DNA of 14,300 bases. Source: an uncultured delta proteobacterium. Its GTDB lineage: Bacteria; Myxococcota_A; Polyangia; Polyangiales; Polyangiaceae. Positions 6,137 to 12,334 of this stretch are shown piece after piece. The stretch covers positions 1 to 14,300 of the forward strand of contig CAIOHM010000241.1 in the NCBI GenBank assembly GCA_903858055.1, written 5' to 3'. Every line of letters begins with the position of its first letter. Position 1 is the first letter of the stretch. The notes beneath the pieces were generated by a model, which searched no databases, was not told where the DNA came from, and worked only from the letters and a program-made list of their open reading frames with translations. A program made the position numbers and the translations under genes.

Positions 6137-8683
6137 ATGCCGACCGAGGCTCCCCCCGAATTGACGAGGCACTCGCTGCCTCCGCTGGCCCCCGAAGCGC
6201 GCATTCGCTGCGCGGTCGCTGCAGAACTCGCCGAGGTGCGCACGGCTGAGGCCCACCTCGCCGCCGCGGACGCTCCGCCGCCGCCGCTCGTCGCGCTCTC
6301 CGGGCCCCATGCGATGCGAGCGCTCGCTCTCGGACTGGCGGCCACCGGCAGCGGGTTCCATGTCTTCGTGTCGTCGCCGCACCCGCTCGAGCCGGGAGCA
6401 GACGTCGCCGCGCTCGCGGAGGAAGCGCTCCGCGTGCGCCCGCGAAACCTCGAAGATTTCGTCATCCTCCACGGCCTCGAGCGCGCGGGCGAGCCCGAGA
6501 TTGTCGCGTTGCCAGCGGGCGCCGCGCCACGGCTCGAGCAGGCGCTCGGCAAGCTCGGCGAACTGCTGCCCGATCGCCTCGCGCGCATCGACGAAGACCA
6601 AGAGCTCGTCAACGCGCGCGACGCGCTCCAAAAAGAGCTCGAAGAGCAGGAAAAGACCATCGTTCTCGAGCTTGAAGCGCACGGCAAAGAGCACGGTTTC
6701 TCGGTGCGCGCGGTCCACGGTCAGCTGCAGATCGTCCCCAAGCTGCACGGCAAGCCCGTGAGCCAGGAGCAGTTCGACGTCCTCGACGAGCCCACGCGGC
6801 GCCGCATCGAGGAAGCGAGGCATCGACTCGAACCCACCATCGACACCGCCACGCGCCAGCTTCGGCAGCTCCACGGCGACCACGCGTCGAAGCGTAGGTC
6901 CTTGCTTCAAGACGCCGCGGCGGCGCGCATCCGTGCGGCCGTCGGCGAGTTTCGCGAGGCCCTCGGCGAGGGCTTCGACGCGGTCACCCCGTGGCTCGAG
7001 ACGCTCGTCGAGTACTTGGAAGGCGTGTGGCCGGAGCTCTTGGCCGCCGAGCCTCGTGCGGGCGGTGAAGACGAGTGGCGCGAGCTCTTTCGGGCGCGCA
7101 CGCTGCTCTCGCGCGGCGACGAAGAAGAGGCGCCGGTGTTCGTCGAGACGGACCCGACCGAAGAGCGGCTCTTTGGCTTCGTCGACCGCGAAGCGCGAAA
7201 CGGTCATCTGGTGGCAGGGCGCAGCGGCGTGCGCGCCGGGGCGCTCTTGGAGTCGTCGGGCGGCGTCCTCGTCATGCGTGTCGAAGACGTGGTCGCACGA
7301 CCCGAGGTGTGGCGGCGCCTCATGCGCGCGCTCCGCGACCGCCGCGTAAGCATCGACGACATCGCCGGCCGTCGTGCGGTCGTGCCCACCACGATGATTC
7401 GCCCTTCGTCGGTCGACCTCGACGTGCTCGTGGTGCTCGTCGGGAGCCCGGGAGACTACGAGGAGCTCTCGTCGGTCGACACCGATTTTACCCGTCTTTT
7501 CAGGGTCAAGGTCGAACTCGAGAGCGAGTGCTCGCGTACGGAGGAGAACGTCGCCAAGCTCGACGCGCACCTCGTGGCTCGCGTCGAGGCGCAGGCATCC
7601 GTGCAGCTTGCACCGAGCGCGCGCGGTCGTCTCCTCGATGTAGCCAGCTGGCTCGCTGACGATCGCGAGCGCCTCACGCTCGACGTGGACACGCTCGTCG
7701 AGATCGCCAAGCTCGCGGCCCTCGACGCCGCCAAGCTCGGCGGCGACGCACCCGTCGACGCGAGCGCGGTCGAGCGTGCGTACCGCGATCGACGCTCGCG
7801 TAGCGCGCAGGCGGAGCGGCATTTTCGTGAACTCACGCACCGCGGGGTCTTGGCGATCGCCACCAGCGGCGCGCGCGTCGGCGTCATCAACGGCCTGAGC
7901 GTCTACTCGACGGGCGAGGTCGACTTCGGCCAGCCGGTACGCCTCACGGCGGTCGTGTCGCTCGGACGCGAGGGCATCATCGACGTGGAGCGCGAGGCTC
8001 AGCTCGGCGGCGCGATCCACACGAAGGGCGTCGCCATCCTCCGCGGCTACCTCGGCCACATGTTCGGCCAGGAGCGTCCGCTGAGCTTGCGCGCGCAGCT
8101 CGCGTTCGAGCAGTCGTACGGCGAGATCGACGGCGACAGCGCGTCGACGACCGAGCTCTTCGCGCTCTTGAGCGCGCTCGCCGAGCTGCCCATCGATCAA
8201 GGCATCGCCGTCACGGGGAGCGTGAATCAGCTTGGCGAAATCCAGGCGATTGGCGGTCTATCCGCGAAGGTCGAGAGCTTCTTCGATCTCTGCGCATCAC
8301 GAGGTCTCACGGGCACGCAGGGTGTCGTCTTCCCGAAGGCGAACCTGCCGCAGCTCGTGCTGCACGGCGCGGTGCTCGAGGCGATCCGCGAAGGGCACTT
8401 TCATCTTTACGCCATCGACACCGTCGATGAAGGCGTCGAGATCCTCATGAACACGCCCGCGGGCGTTCGCGACGACGACGGTCACTTCCAGGCCGACAGC
8501 GTCTTTGGCCGCGTCGAGCGCCGGCTCATCGAGGTGGCGGAGCGTTTGCGGCATGCGGAGGGCGGTCCCTCGCTCGAAGGCGAGCTCGCGGGTGAAAGCG
8601 AGGGGGGCACGGACGCCGGCGCCGGTGCCTTCGGAGCACTGCCCCGCGGAGCGTTCGCGGCACGCAAGTTCTCGCGGCGCTGA
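6137..8683 (+). CDS. Lon-type serine protease with degenerate ATPase module
   Basis: This 848-residue protein ends in a Lon (S16) protease domain at about 570-780. The catalytic serine is S668 in EIDGDSAS and the lysine is K711 in GGLSAK, 43 residues apart as in Lon. Other protease-domain marks are GLSVYSTGEVDFGQP at 586-600, GGAIHTKGV at 624-632, TGSVNQLGEIQAIGG at 693-707 and GVVFPKAN at 729-736. The N-terminal half resembles the ATPase part of LonB/YcbZ-like proteins: a GPHAMRALALGL start at 56-67, a charged helical insert at 150-300, and GGVLVMRVEDVV at 375-386 in the Walker B region. Where a Walker A (GxxGxGKS) should lie, the sequence reads SSPHPLEPGAD (79-89), with no Gly-Lys-Ser/Thr. 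It is probably a cytoplasmic protease that does not hydrolyse ATP in the normal way. The ATG at 6137 is chosen over one 30 codons upstream, which would overlap the divergent gene. The substrate is unknown. Confidence 0.9.
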   Translation: MPTEAPPELTRHSLPPLAPEARIRCAVAAELAEVRTAEAHLAAADAPPPPLVALSGPHAMRALALGLAATGSGFHVFVSSPHPLEPGADVAALAEEALRVRPRNLEDFVILHGLERAGEPEIVALPAGAAPRLEQALGKLGELLPDRLARIDEDQELVNARDALQKELEEQEKTIVLELEAHGKEHGFSVRAVHGQLQIVPKLHGKPVSQEQFDVLDEPTRRRIEEARHRLEPTIDTATRQLRQLHGDHASKRRSLLQDAAAARIRAAVGEFREALGEGFDAVTPWLETLVEYLEGVWPELLAAEPRAGGEDEWRELFRARTLLSRGDEEEAPVFVETDPTEERLFGFVDREARNGHLVAGRSGVRAGALLESSGGVLVMRVEDVVARPEVWRRLMRALRDRRVSIDDIAGRRAVVPTTMIRPSSVDLDVLVVLVGSPGDYEELSSVDTDFTRLFRVKVELESECSRTEENVAKLDAHLVARVEAQASVQLAPSARGRLLDVASWLADDRERLTLDVDTLVEIAKLAALDAAKLGGDAPVDASAVERAYRDRRSRSAQAERHFRELTHRGVLAIATSGARVGVINGLSVYSTGEVDFGQPVRLTAVVSLGREGIIDVEREAQLGGAIHTKGVAILRGYLGHMFGQERPLSLRAQLAFEQSYGEIDGDSASTTELFALLSALAELPIDQGIAVTGSVNQLGEIQAIGGLSAKVESFFDLCASRGLTGTQGVVFPKANLPQLVLHGAVLEAIREGHFHLYAIDTVDEGVEILMNTPAGVRDDDGHFQADSVFGRVERRLIEVAERLRHAEGGPSLEGELAGESEGGTDAGAGAFGALPRGAFAARKFSRR

Positions 8684-8819
8684 GAACACCTGCGCTTCGG
8701 TCGCGCGTGATGCCTTGGTTTCCCGGAAAAGGTGCGCAGGCTCCGCTCTAAGCCGCTCCGTACTTGCGTTTGCGTGCAGCCACGGGTCTCCTTTCGCCAC
8801 TCAAACGGAGCCGCATGCG

Positions 8820-9566
8820 ATGACCCGAGCCTTCGATCCGAACGACCTCGTTGCCATTCCTCGCCTCGACGCCAACGGCGCGCTCGAGCTTGGCGCGTCG
8901 CTGATCGCCATGGCCCGCGTCGAAGCGCACCTGCCGTCCTACGTGATGCACGCGCTCGACGAGCTCGTCGGCGAGCACCGCAACCTCGAGCACATCCTCG
9001 AGGAGCGCCTCGGTCCGCCGCCGCCGGACGGATACCGCGCGCGCCGTGCGGACGTCCTCGAAGACAGCCACTGGGCCGCCTTTCACGACTGGCTCCTTGC
9101 ATGGACGCGCCTACCGCTCTCGTACCCGGAGTCGTTCGCGGCACGTCGCATCTTCGAGGCGATCTTTCCGGAGGGCTTGGCGTTCACGCAGCTGCCCTAC
9201 AAGCTCGAGTGGCAAGAGGCCGAAGACCGCTTGAAGCGCATCGCGCGCGACGGTTTCGATCGCGAAGTCGACAAGCTCGGAGGCACGACGTTCCTCCGTG
9301 CGTTGGGCGCCGCGCACGAGGCCTATTCGGAGGCCCTCGGTCTCGGGCAAGTGCAGCCCGCACCGCCGCGCTACGAAGTTCCGAAGCGCAAGAGCCTCGA
9401 GGCGACGGTCGCCGCGCTTCGTCGTTACGTGCTCGCGGTGCTCGGGCACGTGGATGCCACCGAGCCCGAGACGGCAGATCTCGCGGCGCGTCTCCTCAAG
9501 CCGCTGCAGGAGTGGAACGCGCGACCGATTCCCACCGGAAACACCGTCATGCCCCCGCGCGCGTGA
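8820..9566 (+). CDS. Helical protein of unknown function (248 aa)
   Basis: I do not recognise this family. The protein appears almost wholly alpha-helical and soluble, with no signal peptide, transmembrane segment or cysteine. It has an acidic, Leu-rich N-terminal part (residues 5-66), a Pro-rich turn at 65-72 and an aromatic stretch at 84-103 (HWAAFHDWLLAW). A central basic/acidic segment runs over 128-165, and a last helical pair at 190-235 ends in a Pro-rich tail. The ATG at 8820 has GGAG about 10 bases upstream. The same frame is open further back into the protease gene, but there it is only a shadow. Its stop is immediately followed by the isoaspartyl peptidase start (5 bp to the ATG, or a 4 bp GTGA overlap), so translational coupling is likely. 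It lies 136 bp after the protease gene. Neighbours suggest but do not prove a role in protein turnover. Confidence 0.8.
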   Translation: MTRAFDPNDLVAIPRLDANGALELGASLIAMARVEAHLPSYVMHALDELVGEHRNLEHILEERLGPPPPDGYRARRADVLEDSHWAAFHDWLLAWTRLPLSYPESFAARRIFEAIFPEGLAFTQLPYKLEWQEAEDRLKRIARDGFDREVDKLGGTTFLRALGAAHEAYSEALGLGQVQPAPPRYEVPKRKSLEATVAALRRYVLAVLGHVDATEPETADLAARLLKPLQEWNARPIPTGNTVMPPRA

Positions 9567-9571
9567 GCCTC

Positions 9572-10510
9572 ATGACCTCCGGTCCCCGCTCGCTCGATCG
9601 CGCCGCCACCTGGTCCAAGCGTACGGACGGGTGGGGTGTCGTCGTGCATGGAGGCGCAGGGGACATCGACGGCGACCGCGGTCCGCTTCACGCGGCCGGC
9701 TGCCGCTCCGCGGCGATCGCGGCGTCGCGTGCCGTGGAGAGCGGCGCGACCGCCGTGGAGGCTGCGGCCATCGCCATTGAAGCGCTCGAAGACAACCCCT
9801 TGTACAATGCAGGCACCGGCGCTGCGCTCGACGAGCGGGGCGAGCTGTCGCTGGACGCCTCGATCATGTGCGGCGCGACGCTCGACGCCGGAGGGGTGTG
9901 CAACCTTCCGCCGTTCGCGCACCCGATCGCCATCGCGAAGGCCATGCTCCTGGAAGGTCGACGGGTTCTCCTCGCCGGTGAGGGCGCGGCCGAGTGGGCC
10001 GAGCGGCATGGCTTCGCGCGTGTCGACGCCGCCTCCATGACGACCGACGTCGCCCGCGCGCGCCTCGAGGCCGTTCGTCGCGGCCTCGTGGAACCCAATT
10101 GGGCGGGCGGGACCGTGGGCTGCGTCGTGCGTGATCGCGAAGGCCGTCTCGCGGCGGCCACGAGCACGGGTGGCGTGGTCGGCAAGCCGCGTGGGCGCGT
10201 CGGCGACTCGCCGATCATCGGTGCGGGAACCTACGCGGACGACGCGGCGGGCGCGGTCTCCAACACCGGCGACGGCGAGGCGTTCCTTCGCTTCGTCGCG
10301 GCGAAGACGGCGATCGAGCACATGCGCTCCGGGGCCTCGTGCGTCGAGGGCATCTCGATGGTGCTCGAATCCATGGGTCGCACGCTCGACGGCTACGGAG
10401 GCACGATCGCGATCGACGCGCTCGGCTTCGTCGGCTGGGCACGCACCACGATGAACATGTCGTGGGCCGCGTTCGGCGAGGGTTGGAACGAGCCGCAGTC
10501 GGGGTTCTGA
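9572..10510 (+). CDS. iaaA: Isoaspartyl peptidase / plant-type L-asparaginase (T2 family Ntn hydrolase)
   Basis: The 312-residue product is a threonine-type Ntn hydrolase that should cleave itself before T181 (WAGGTVGCV), leaving Thr as nucleophile. The family hydrolyses isoaspartyl dipeptides from damaged proteins and often asparagine as well. Visible marks are HGGAG at 26-30, NAGTGAALDERGELSLDASIMCG at 79-101, ATSTGG at 196-201, the substrate-binding GRVGDSPIIGAGTYADD at 208-224, and NTGDGEAFLR at 231-240. There is no signal peptide, so it should act in the cytoplasm. The part after T181 also resembles glycosylasparaginases, but the N-terminal half fits the IaaA type better. The ATG at 9572 is used; a GTG at 9563 overlapping the previous stop is an alternative start. 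The gene is tightly coupled to the upstream 248-residue protein. Confidence 0.9.
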   Translation: MTSGPRSLDRAATWSKRTDGWGVVVHGGAGDIDGDRGPLHAAGCRSAAIAASRAVESGATAVEAAAIAIEALEDNPLYNAGTGAALDERGELSLDASIMCGATLDAGGVCNLPPFAHPIAIAKAMLLEGRRVLLAGEGAAEWAERHGFARVDAASMTTDVARARLEAVRRGLVEPNWAGGTVGCVVRDREGRLAAATSTGGVVGKPRGRVGDSPIIGAGTYADDAAGAVSNTGDGEAFLRFVAAKTAIEHMRSGASCVEGISMVLESMGRTLDGYGGTIAIDALGFVGWARTTMNMSWAAFGEGWNEPQSGF

Positions 10511-10541
10511 ACGTGCGTTTCGGAGCCGCGACCGTTTGTCC

Positions 10542-10569
10542 TTGACGTTCGTCGTGCCGCGCGTAATAC
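10542..10569 (+). promoter_or_regulatory. Probable sigma-70-type promoter of tRNA-Pro
   Basis: TTGACG (10542-10547) matches the -35 consensus at 5 of 6 positions. After 16 bases comes TAATAC (10564-10569) as a weaker -10. Transcription would start a few bases before the tRNA at 10583, which fits a dedicated tRNA promoter in the 72 bp gap after the peptidase gene. Confidence 0.6.
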
Positions 10570-10582
10570 CTGCCGCCCTTCT

Positions 10583-10656
10583 CGGGGCGTAGCGCAGCCT
10601 GGTAGCGCACCTGGTTCGGGACCAGGGGGCCGGAGGTTCGAATCCTCTCGCCCCGA
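10583..10656 (+). tRNA. tRNA-Pro (anticodon CGG)
   Basis: The 74-base cloverleaf folds fully. The acceptor stem CGGGGCG/CGCCCCG and D-stem GCGC/GCGC pair. The anticodon stem CCTGG/CCAGG encloses the loop TTCGGGA with anticodon CGG (10613-10623 region). The T-stem GGAGG/CCTCT encloses the loop TTCGAAT. CCA is not encoded and must be added after transcription. The CGG anticodon reads proline codon CCG, which is heavily used in this GC-rich genome. A promoter lies just upstream and a hairpin terminator just downstream, so it is a single-tRNA unit. Confidence 0.97.
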
Positions 10657-10666
10657 CAGAAAAACA

Positions 10667-10704
10667 CACGAGGCCAGCCCACCCGGGGTTGGCCTTCGTG
10701 CTTT
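10667..10704 (+). terminator. Terminator hairpin after tRNA-Pro
   Basis: CACGAGGCCAGCCC and GGGGTTGGCCTTCGTG pair with one bulged T and one wobble (10667-10700), and CTTT follows. The short T-run makes it a weaker intrinsic terminator, but the position 11 bases after the tRNA is as expected. Confidence 0.65.
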
Positions 10705-10758
10705 GGGGCCCGGGCAGTATCGGAGGCAGGCGGGTACAAAGAGCGGTATACGCTCGGC

Positions 10759-11076
10759 GTGGGTGCTCGCTCTTCGTTTGGTGTCCTCGTCCTCGCCGTG
10801 TCCTCGCTCGCGGGCTGCTCAGCGAAGACCGCTCGAGCTCCGGAGCCCGACGCGTTCGTCGCCCTCGCGATCGAGCCTCCCGAAGCTACCGTGCGCTTCG
10901 ACGACCGTGTCATTGGCGGCGGCGCCACCGTGCGAGGACGCCTGGTCGCGGTGCCGCACGGCGCACATCGGCTGGCCGTCAACGCTCCGGGCTACGACCG
11001 GTTCGAGGAAGACCTCGAGCTCGCGCCGGGGCGACGCACGCTCACGGTGCGTCTGACGACGACGCCCGAGCGCTGA
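10759..11076 (+). CDS. Small PEGA-domain lipoprotein (105 aa)
   Basis: The product starts with a short basic segment and a hydrophobic stretch ending in the lipobox LAGC, so signal peptidase II cleavage should give a lipidated Cys20 and an outer- or inner-membrane lipoprotein. Residues about 33-100 fit one PEGA domain (VALAIEPPEATVRFDDR ... HRLAVNAPGYDRFEEDLEL). PEGA is a small beta-sandwich often found in envelope proteins of myxobacteria. The start is a GTG at 10759, which gives a proper signal peptide; no in-frame ATG is available. No good ribosome binding site is seen. A TATACG hexamer ends 6 bases before the GTG, so a leaderless transcript is possible, but the -35 is poor. The domain usually binds or scaffolds in the cell wall; the exact role is unknown. 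It stands alone between the tRNA terminator and the next short gene. Confidence 0.85.
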   Translation: MGARSSFGVLVLAVSSLAGCSAKTARAPEPDAFVALAIEPPEATVRFDDRVIGGGATVRGRLVAVPHGAHRLAVNAPGYDRFEEDLELAPGRRTLTVRLTTTPER

Positions 11077-11090
11077 GCCTGTCGGCACAC

Positions 11091-11119
11091 TTGCGCCGGT
11101 ACGCGTTTCATGCTTTAAG
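11091..11119 (+). promoter_or_regulatory. Possible promoter of the 44-residue ORF
   Basis: TTGCGC (11091-11096) and, 17 bases on, TTTAAG (11114-11119) preceded by TGC form a weak sigma-70-like pair with an extended -10 flavour. It sits in the only AT-richer part of the gap, about 30 bases before the ATG at 11149. Confidence 0.35.
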
Positions 11120-11148
11120 CGCCCCCCCGTTCAAAGGAAGATCAAGAG

Positions 11149-11283
11149 ATGGCGAACCGAGCGATCTGGAGCATGCGTAAGCGTCACGAGTGGCTGGCCA
11201 AGGAGATGAAGCCGCGCCGCTTCAAGCGCGCGCACCGCCTCCGCTGCGGCATGCTCGAGACCAGCAAGCCCGCGCAGGGCTGA
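11149..11283 (+). CDS. Small basic protein (44 aa), function unknown
   Basis: This short ORF encodes a strongly basic peptide with many Arg and Lys (for example SMRKRHEWLAKEMKPRRFKR at residues 8-27) and one Cys at 33. AAGGAAG lies about 9-10 bases before the ATG and is one of the better ribosome binding sites in the window. A strong intrinsic terminator begins 26 bases after the stop, so the ORF has the layout of a complete one-gene transcription unit. It has no signal peptide or membrane segment. The size and charge are like those of small ribosome- or nucleic-acid-associated proteins, but I cannot match it to bTHX, Sra or any other named family, and no function is claimed. The opposite strand is open here too, but lacks such start and stop signals. 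Confidence 0.75.
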   Translation: MANRAIWSMRKRHEWLAKEMKPRRFKRAHRLRCGMLETSKPAQG

Positions 11284-11309
11284 GCGCTCGGCCCGTACGG
11301 GTTCATGAG

Positions 11310-11341
11310 AGCGGGGTCCCCGGCGGACTCCGCTTTTTTTT
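11310..11341 (+). terminator. Strong intrinsic terminator
   Basis: AGCGGGGTCC and GGACTCCGCT form a 10 bp stem with a single G-U pair and a 5-base loop (11310-11334), followed by a run of eight T (11334-11341). It ends the transcript of the 44-residue ORF and isolates the regulator gene downstream. Confidence 0.92.
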
Positions 11342-11404
11342 CGGCCATTTACCCGCCTTTTTTGCATGCAGTTGCACCTTGGCTGGAATTGCGCTACCGC
11401 GTTG

Positions 11405-11427
11405 GTGGAATCCGTCTGCTTTTCCAC
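11405..11427. promoter_or_regulatory. Inverted repeat upstream of the REC-XRE regulator
   Basis: GTGGAA (11405-11410) and TTCCAC (11422-11427) are 6 bp arms separated by 11 bases, about 20 bases before the regulator ATG. XRE-type regulators often bind such dyads near their own gene, so autoregulation is possible. No binding evidence is available from sequence. Confidence 0.35.
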
Positions 11428-11446
11428 TTTGGTTGGAGTGCTCCCC

Positions 11447-12055
11447 ATGGCCATCGAAGTTCCGCCGATCCGCATCCTCATCGTCGACGACGACAAGTCC
11501 ATCTGCGACTACGTGCAAACGCTCCTCGAGCGCGACGGCTTCCAGGTCGAGACCCAATCGGATCCATTGAAGGTCGAAGAGACGGTCAAGGCCGGCGACT
11601 TCCACCTGATCTTCTTGGACCTCATGATGCCCCGCATGGATGGCATCGAGGTGCTCCGCCGCATTCGGCGCATCGACAGCGACGTCTCCGTCGTGATCTT
11701 CACGGGGTACCCGACGCTCGAGAGCGCCAAGGCGGCGATGAAGCTCGAGGCCGTCGATTACCTCCAGAAGCCGTTCAACAACGACGAGTTCCGCGAGGTC
11801 ATTGCGCGCGTCATGCGCAAGAAGGGTCTCGCGCGCACGCCTGAGGAACAGCTGCACAAGATCATCGGCGACACGATCCGCACCCTCCGTAAGGAGAAGG
11901 AGCTCACGCTCAAGCAGATGTCGCGGCGCACGAACCTCAGCGTCTCACTCCTCTCGCAGATCGAGCGCGCCGAGTCCTCCGCGTCGATCTCGTCGCTCTA
12001 CAAGGTCGCCGTCGCCCTCGAGACCCGCATCAGCCAGCTCTTCGGCGGTCACTGA
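11447..12055 (+). CDS. Response regulator with C-terminal XRE-type HTH
   Basis: The 202-residue protein joins two domains. Residues 8-125 are a CheY-like receiver with the acidic cluster D14-D15-D16, phospho-acceptor D58 (FLDLMMPRMDG), T86 (FTGYPT) and K108 (QKPF), so phosphorylation should be possible. Residues about 138-198 are a Cro/CI (XRE) helix-turn-helix of five short helices (TLRKEKELTLKQMSRRTNLS ... LLSQIERAESSASISSLYKVA). Most response regulators use OmpR, NarL or Fis-type output domains, so this output is unusual. The ATG at 11447 has GGAG about 9 bases upstream; an in-frame ATG 27 codons earlier would add a stretch not belonging to the receiver. No histidine kinase is adjacent, so it is an orphan regulator. 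The protein is presumably cytoplasmic and binds DNA, with phosphorylation controlling dimerisation or DNA affinity. Confidence 0.93.
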   Translation: MAIEVPPIRILIVDDDKSICDYVQTLLERDGFQVETQSDPLKVEETVKAGDFHLIFLDLMMPRMDGIEVLRRIRRIDSDVSVVIFTGYPTLESAKAAMKLEAVDYLQKPFNNDEFREVIARVMRKKGLARTPEEQLHKIIGDTIRTLRKEKELTLKQMSRRTNLSVSLLSQIERAESSASISSLYKVAVALETRISQLFGGH

Positions 12056-12125
12056 CGTTCAGGCGGTTCACCGCACGAATTCGCTTGCGATTCCTCGTGG
12101 TGCGCGGCAATGTGCGCGCCCCGTC

Positions 12126-12199
12126 GCCGAAGTAGCTCAGGTGGTTAGAGCGGGCGTTTCATACGCGCTAGGTCGGGGGTTCGAATCCCTCCTTCGGCA
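12126..12199 (+). tRNA. tRNA-Met (anticodon CAT), probably elongator
   Basis: The 74-base cloverleaf has the acceptor stem GCCGAAG/CTTCGGC, D-stem GCTC/GAGC, anticodon stem GGCGT/GCGCT with loop TTCATAC, variable AGGTC, and T-stem GGGGG/CCCTC with loop TTCGAAT. The paired G1-C72 and the absence of three consecutive G-C pairs at the loop end of the anticodon stem argue against an initiator tRNA. The acceptor pairs G4-C69 and A5-T68 are unlike those of the lysidine-modified Ile tRNA of E. coli, so elongator Met is favoured, but Ile(CAT) is not excluded. Both end pairs of the anticodon stem are G-T. CCA is not encoded. Confidence 0.9.
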
Positions 12200-12211
12200 C
12201 CCGGTTGGATT

Positions 12212-12249
12212 GGGCGCTTGGGTCTTCGGCTCAGGCGCTCGTTCTTTTT
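12212..12249 (+). terminator. Intrinsic terminator after tRNA-Met
   Basis: GGGCGCTTGGGTC and GGCTCAGGCGCTC form a 13 bp stem with several G-T pairs around a 3-base loop (12212-12240). GTTCTTTTTC with five T follows. It lies 12 bases after the tRNA. Confidence 0.8.
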
Positions 12250-12334
12250 CGCGCTCCCTCGCCGCGTCACGCTTTCGTGTGCGTGCGCGTCGCCGGGTGT
12301 TTTCGGGCGCGCGGCGCCGTGCAAGCGTGAGCTC

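Noticed and set aside
6092..8200. 702-residue minus-strand ORF
   Set aside because: It is opposite the Lon-like protease, is Arg/His-rich and shows no family motif. Long antisense ORFs are expected at this GC content.
8689..8740. Inverted repeat CCTGCGC...GCGCAGG after the protease gene
   Set aside because: The arms are only 7 bp with a 38-base loop and no T-run, which is expected by chance in GC-rich DNA and not good enough for a terminator.
9425..10669. Long minus-strand ORF beginning with a GARGFEPPAPWSR-like sequence
   Set aside because: This is a well-known false protein made by translating the antisense strand of a tRNA-Pro gene. The rest lies opposite the well-supported peptidase gene.
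11378..11395. Sigma-54-like sequence TTGGCTGGAATTGC before the regulator
   Set aside because: The GG-to-GC spacing is 10 instead of 12 bases, so it would not form a -24/-12 promoter.
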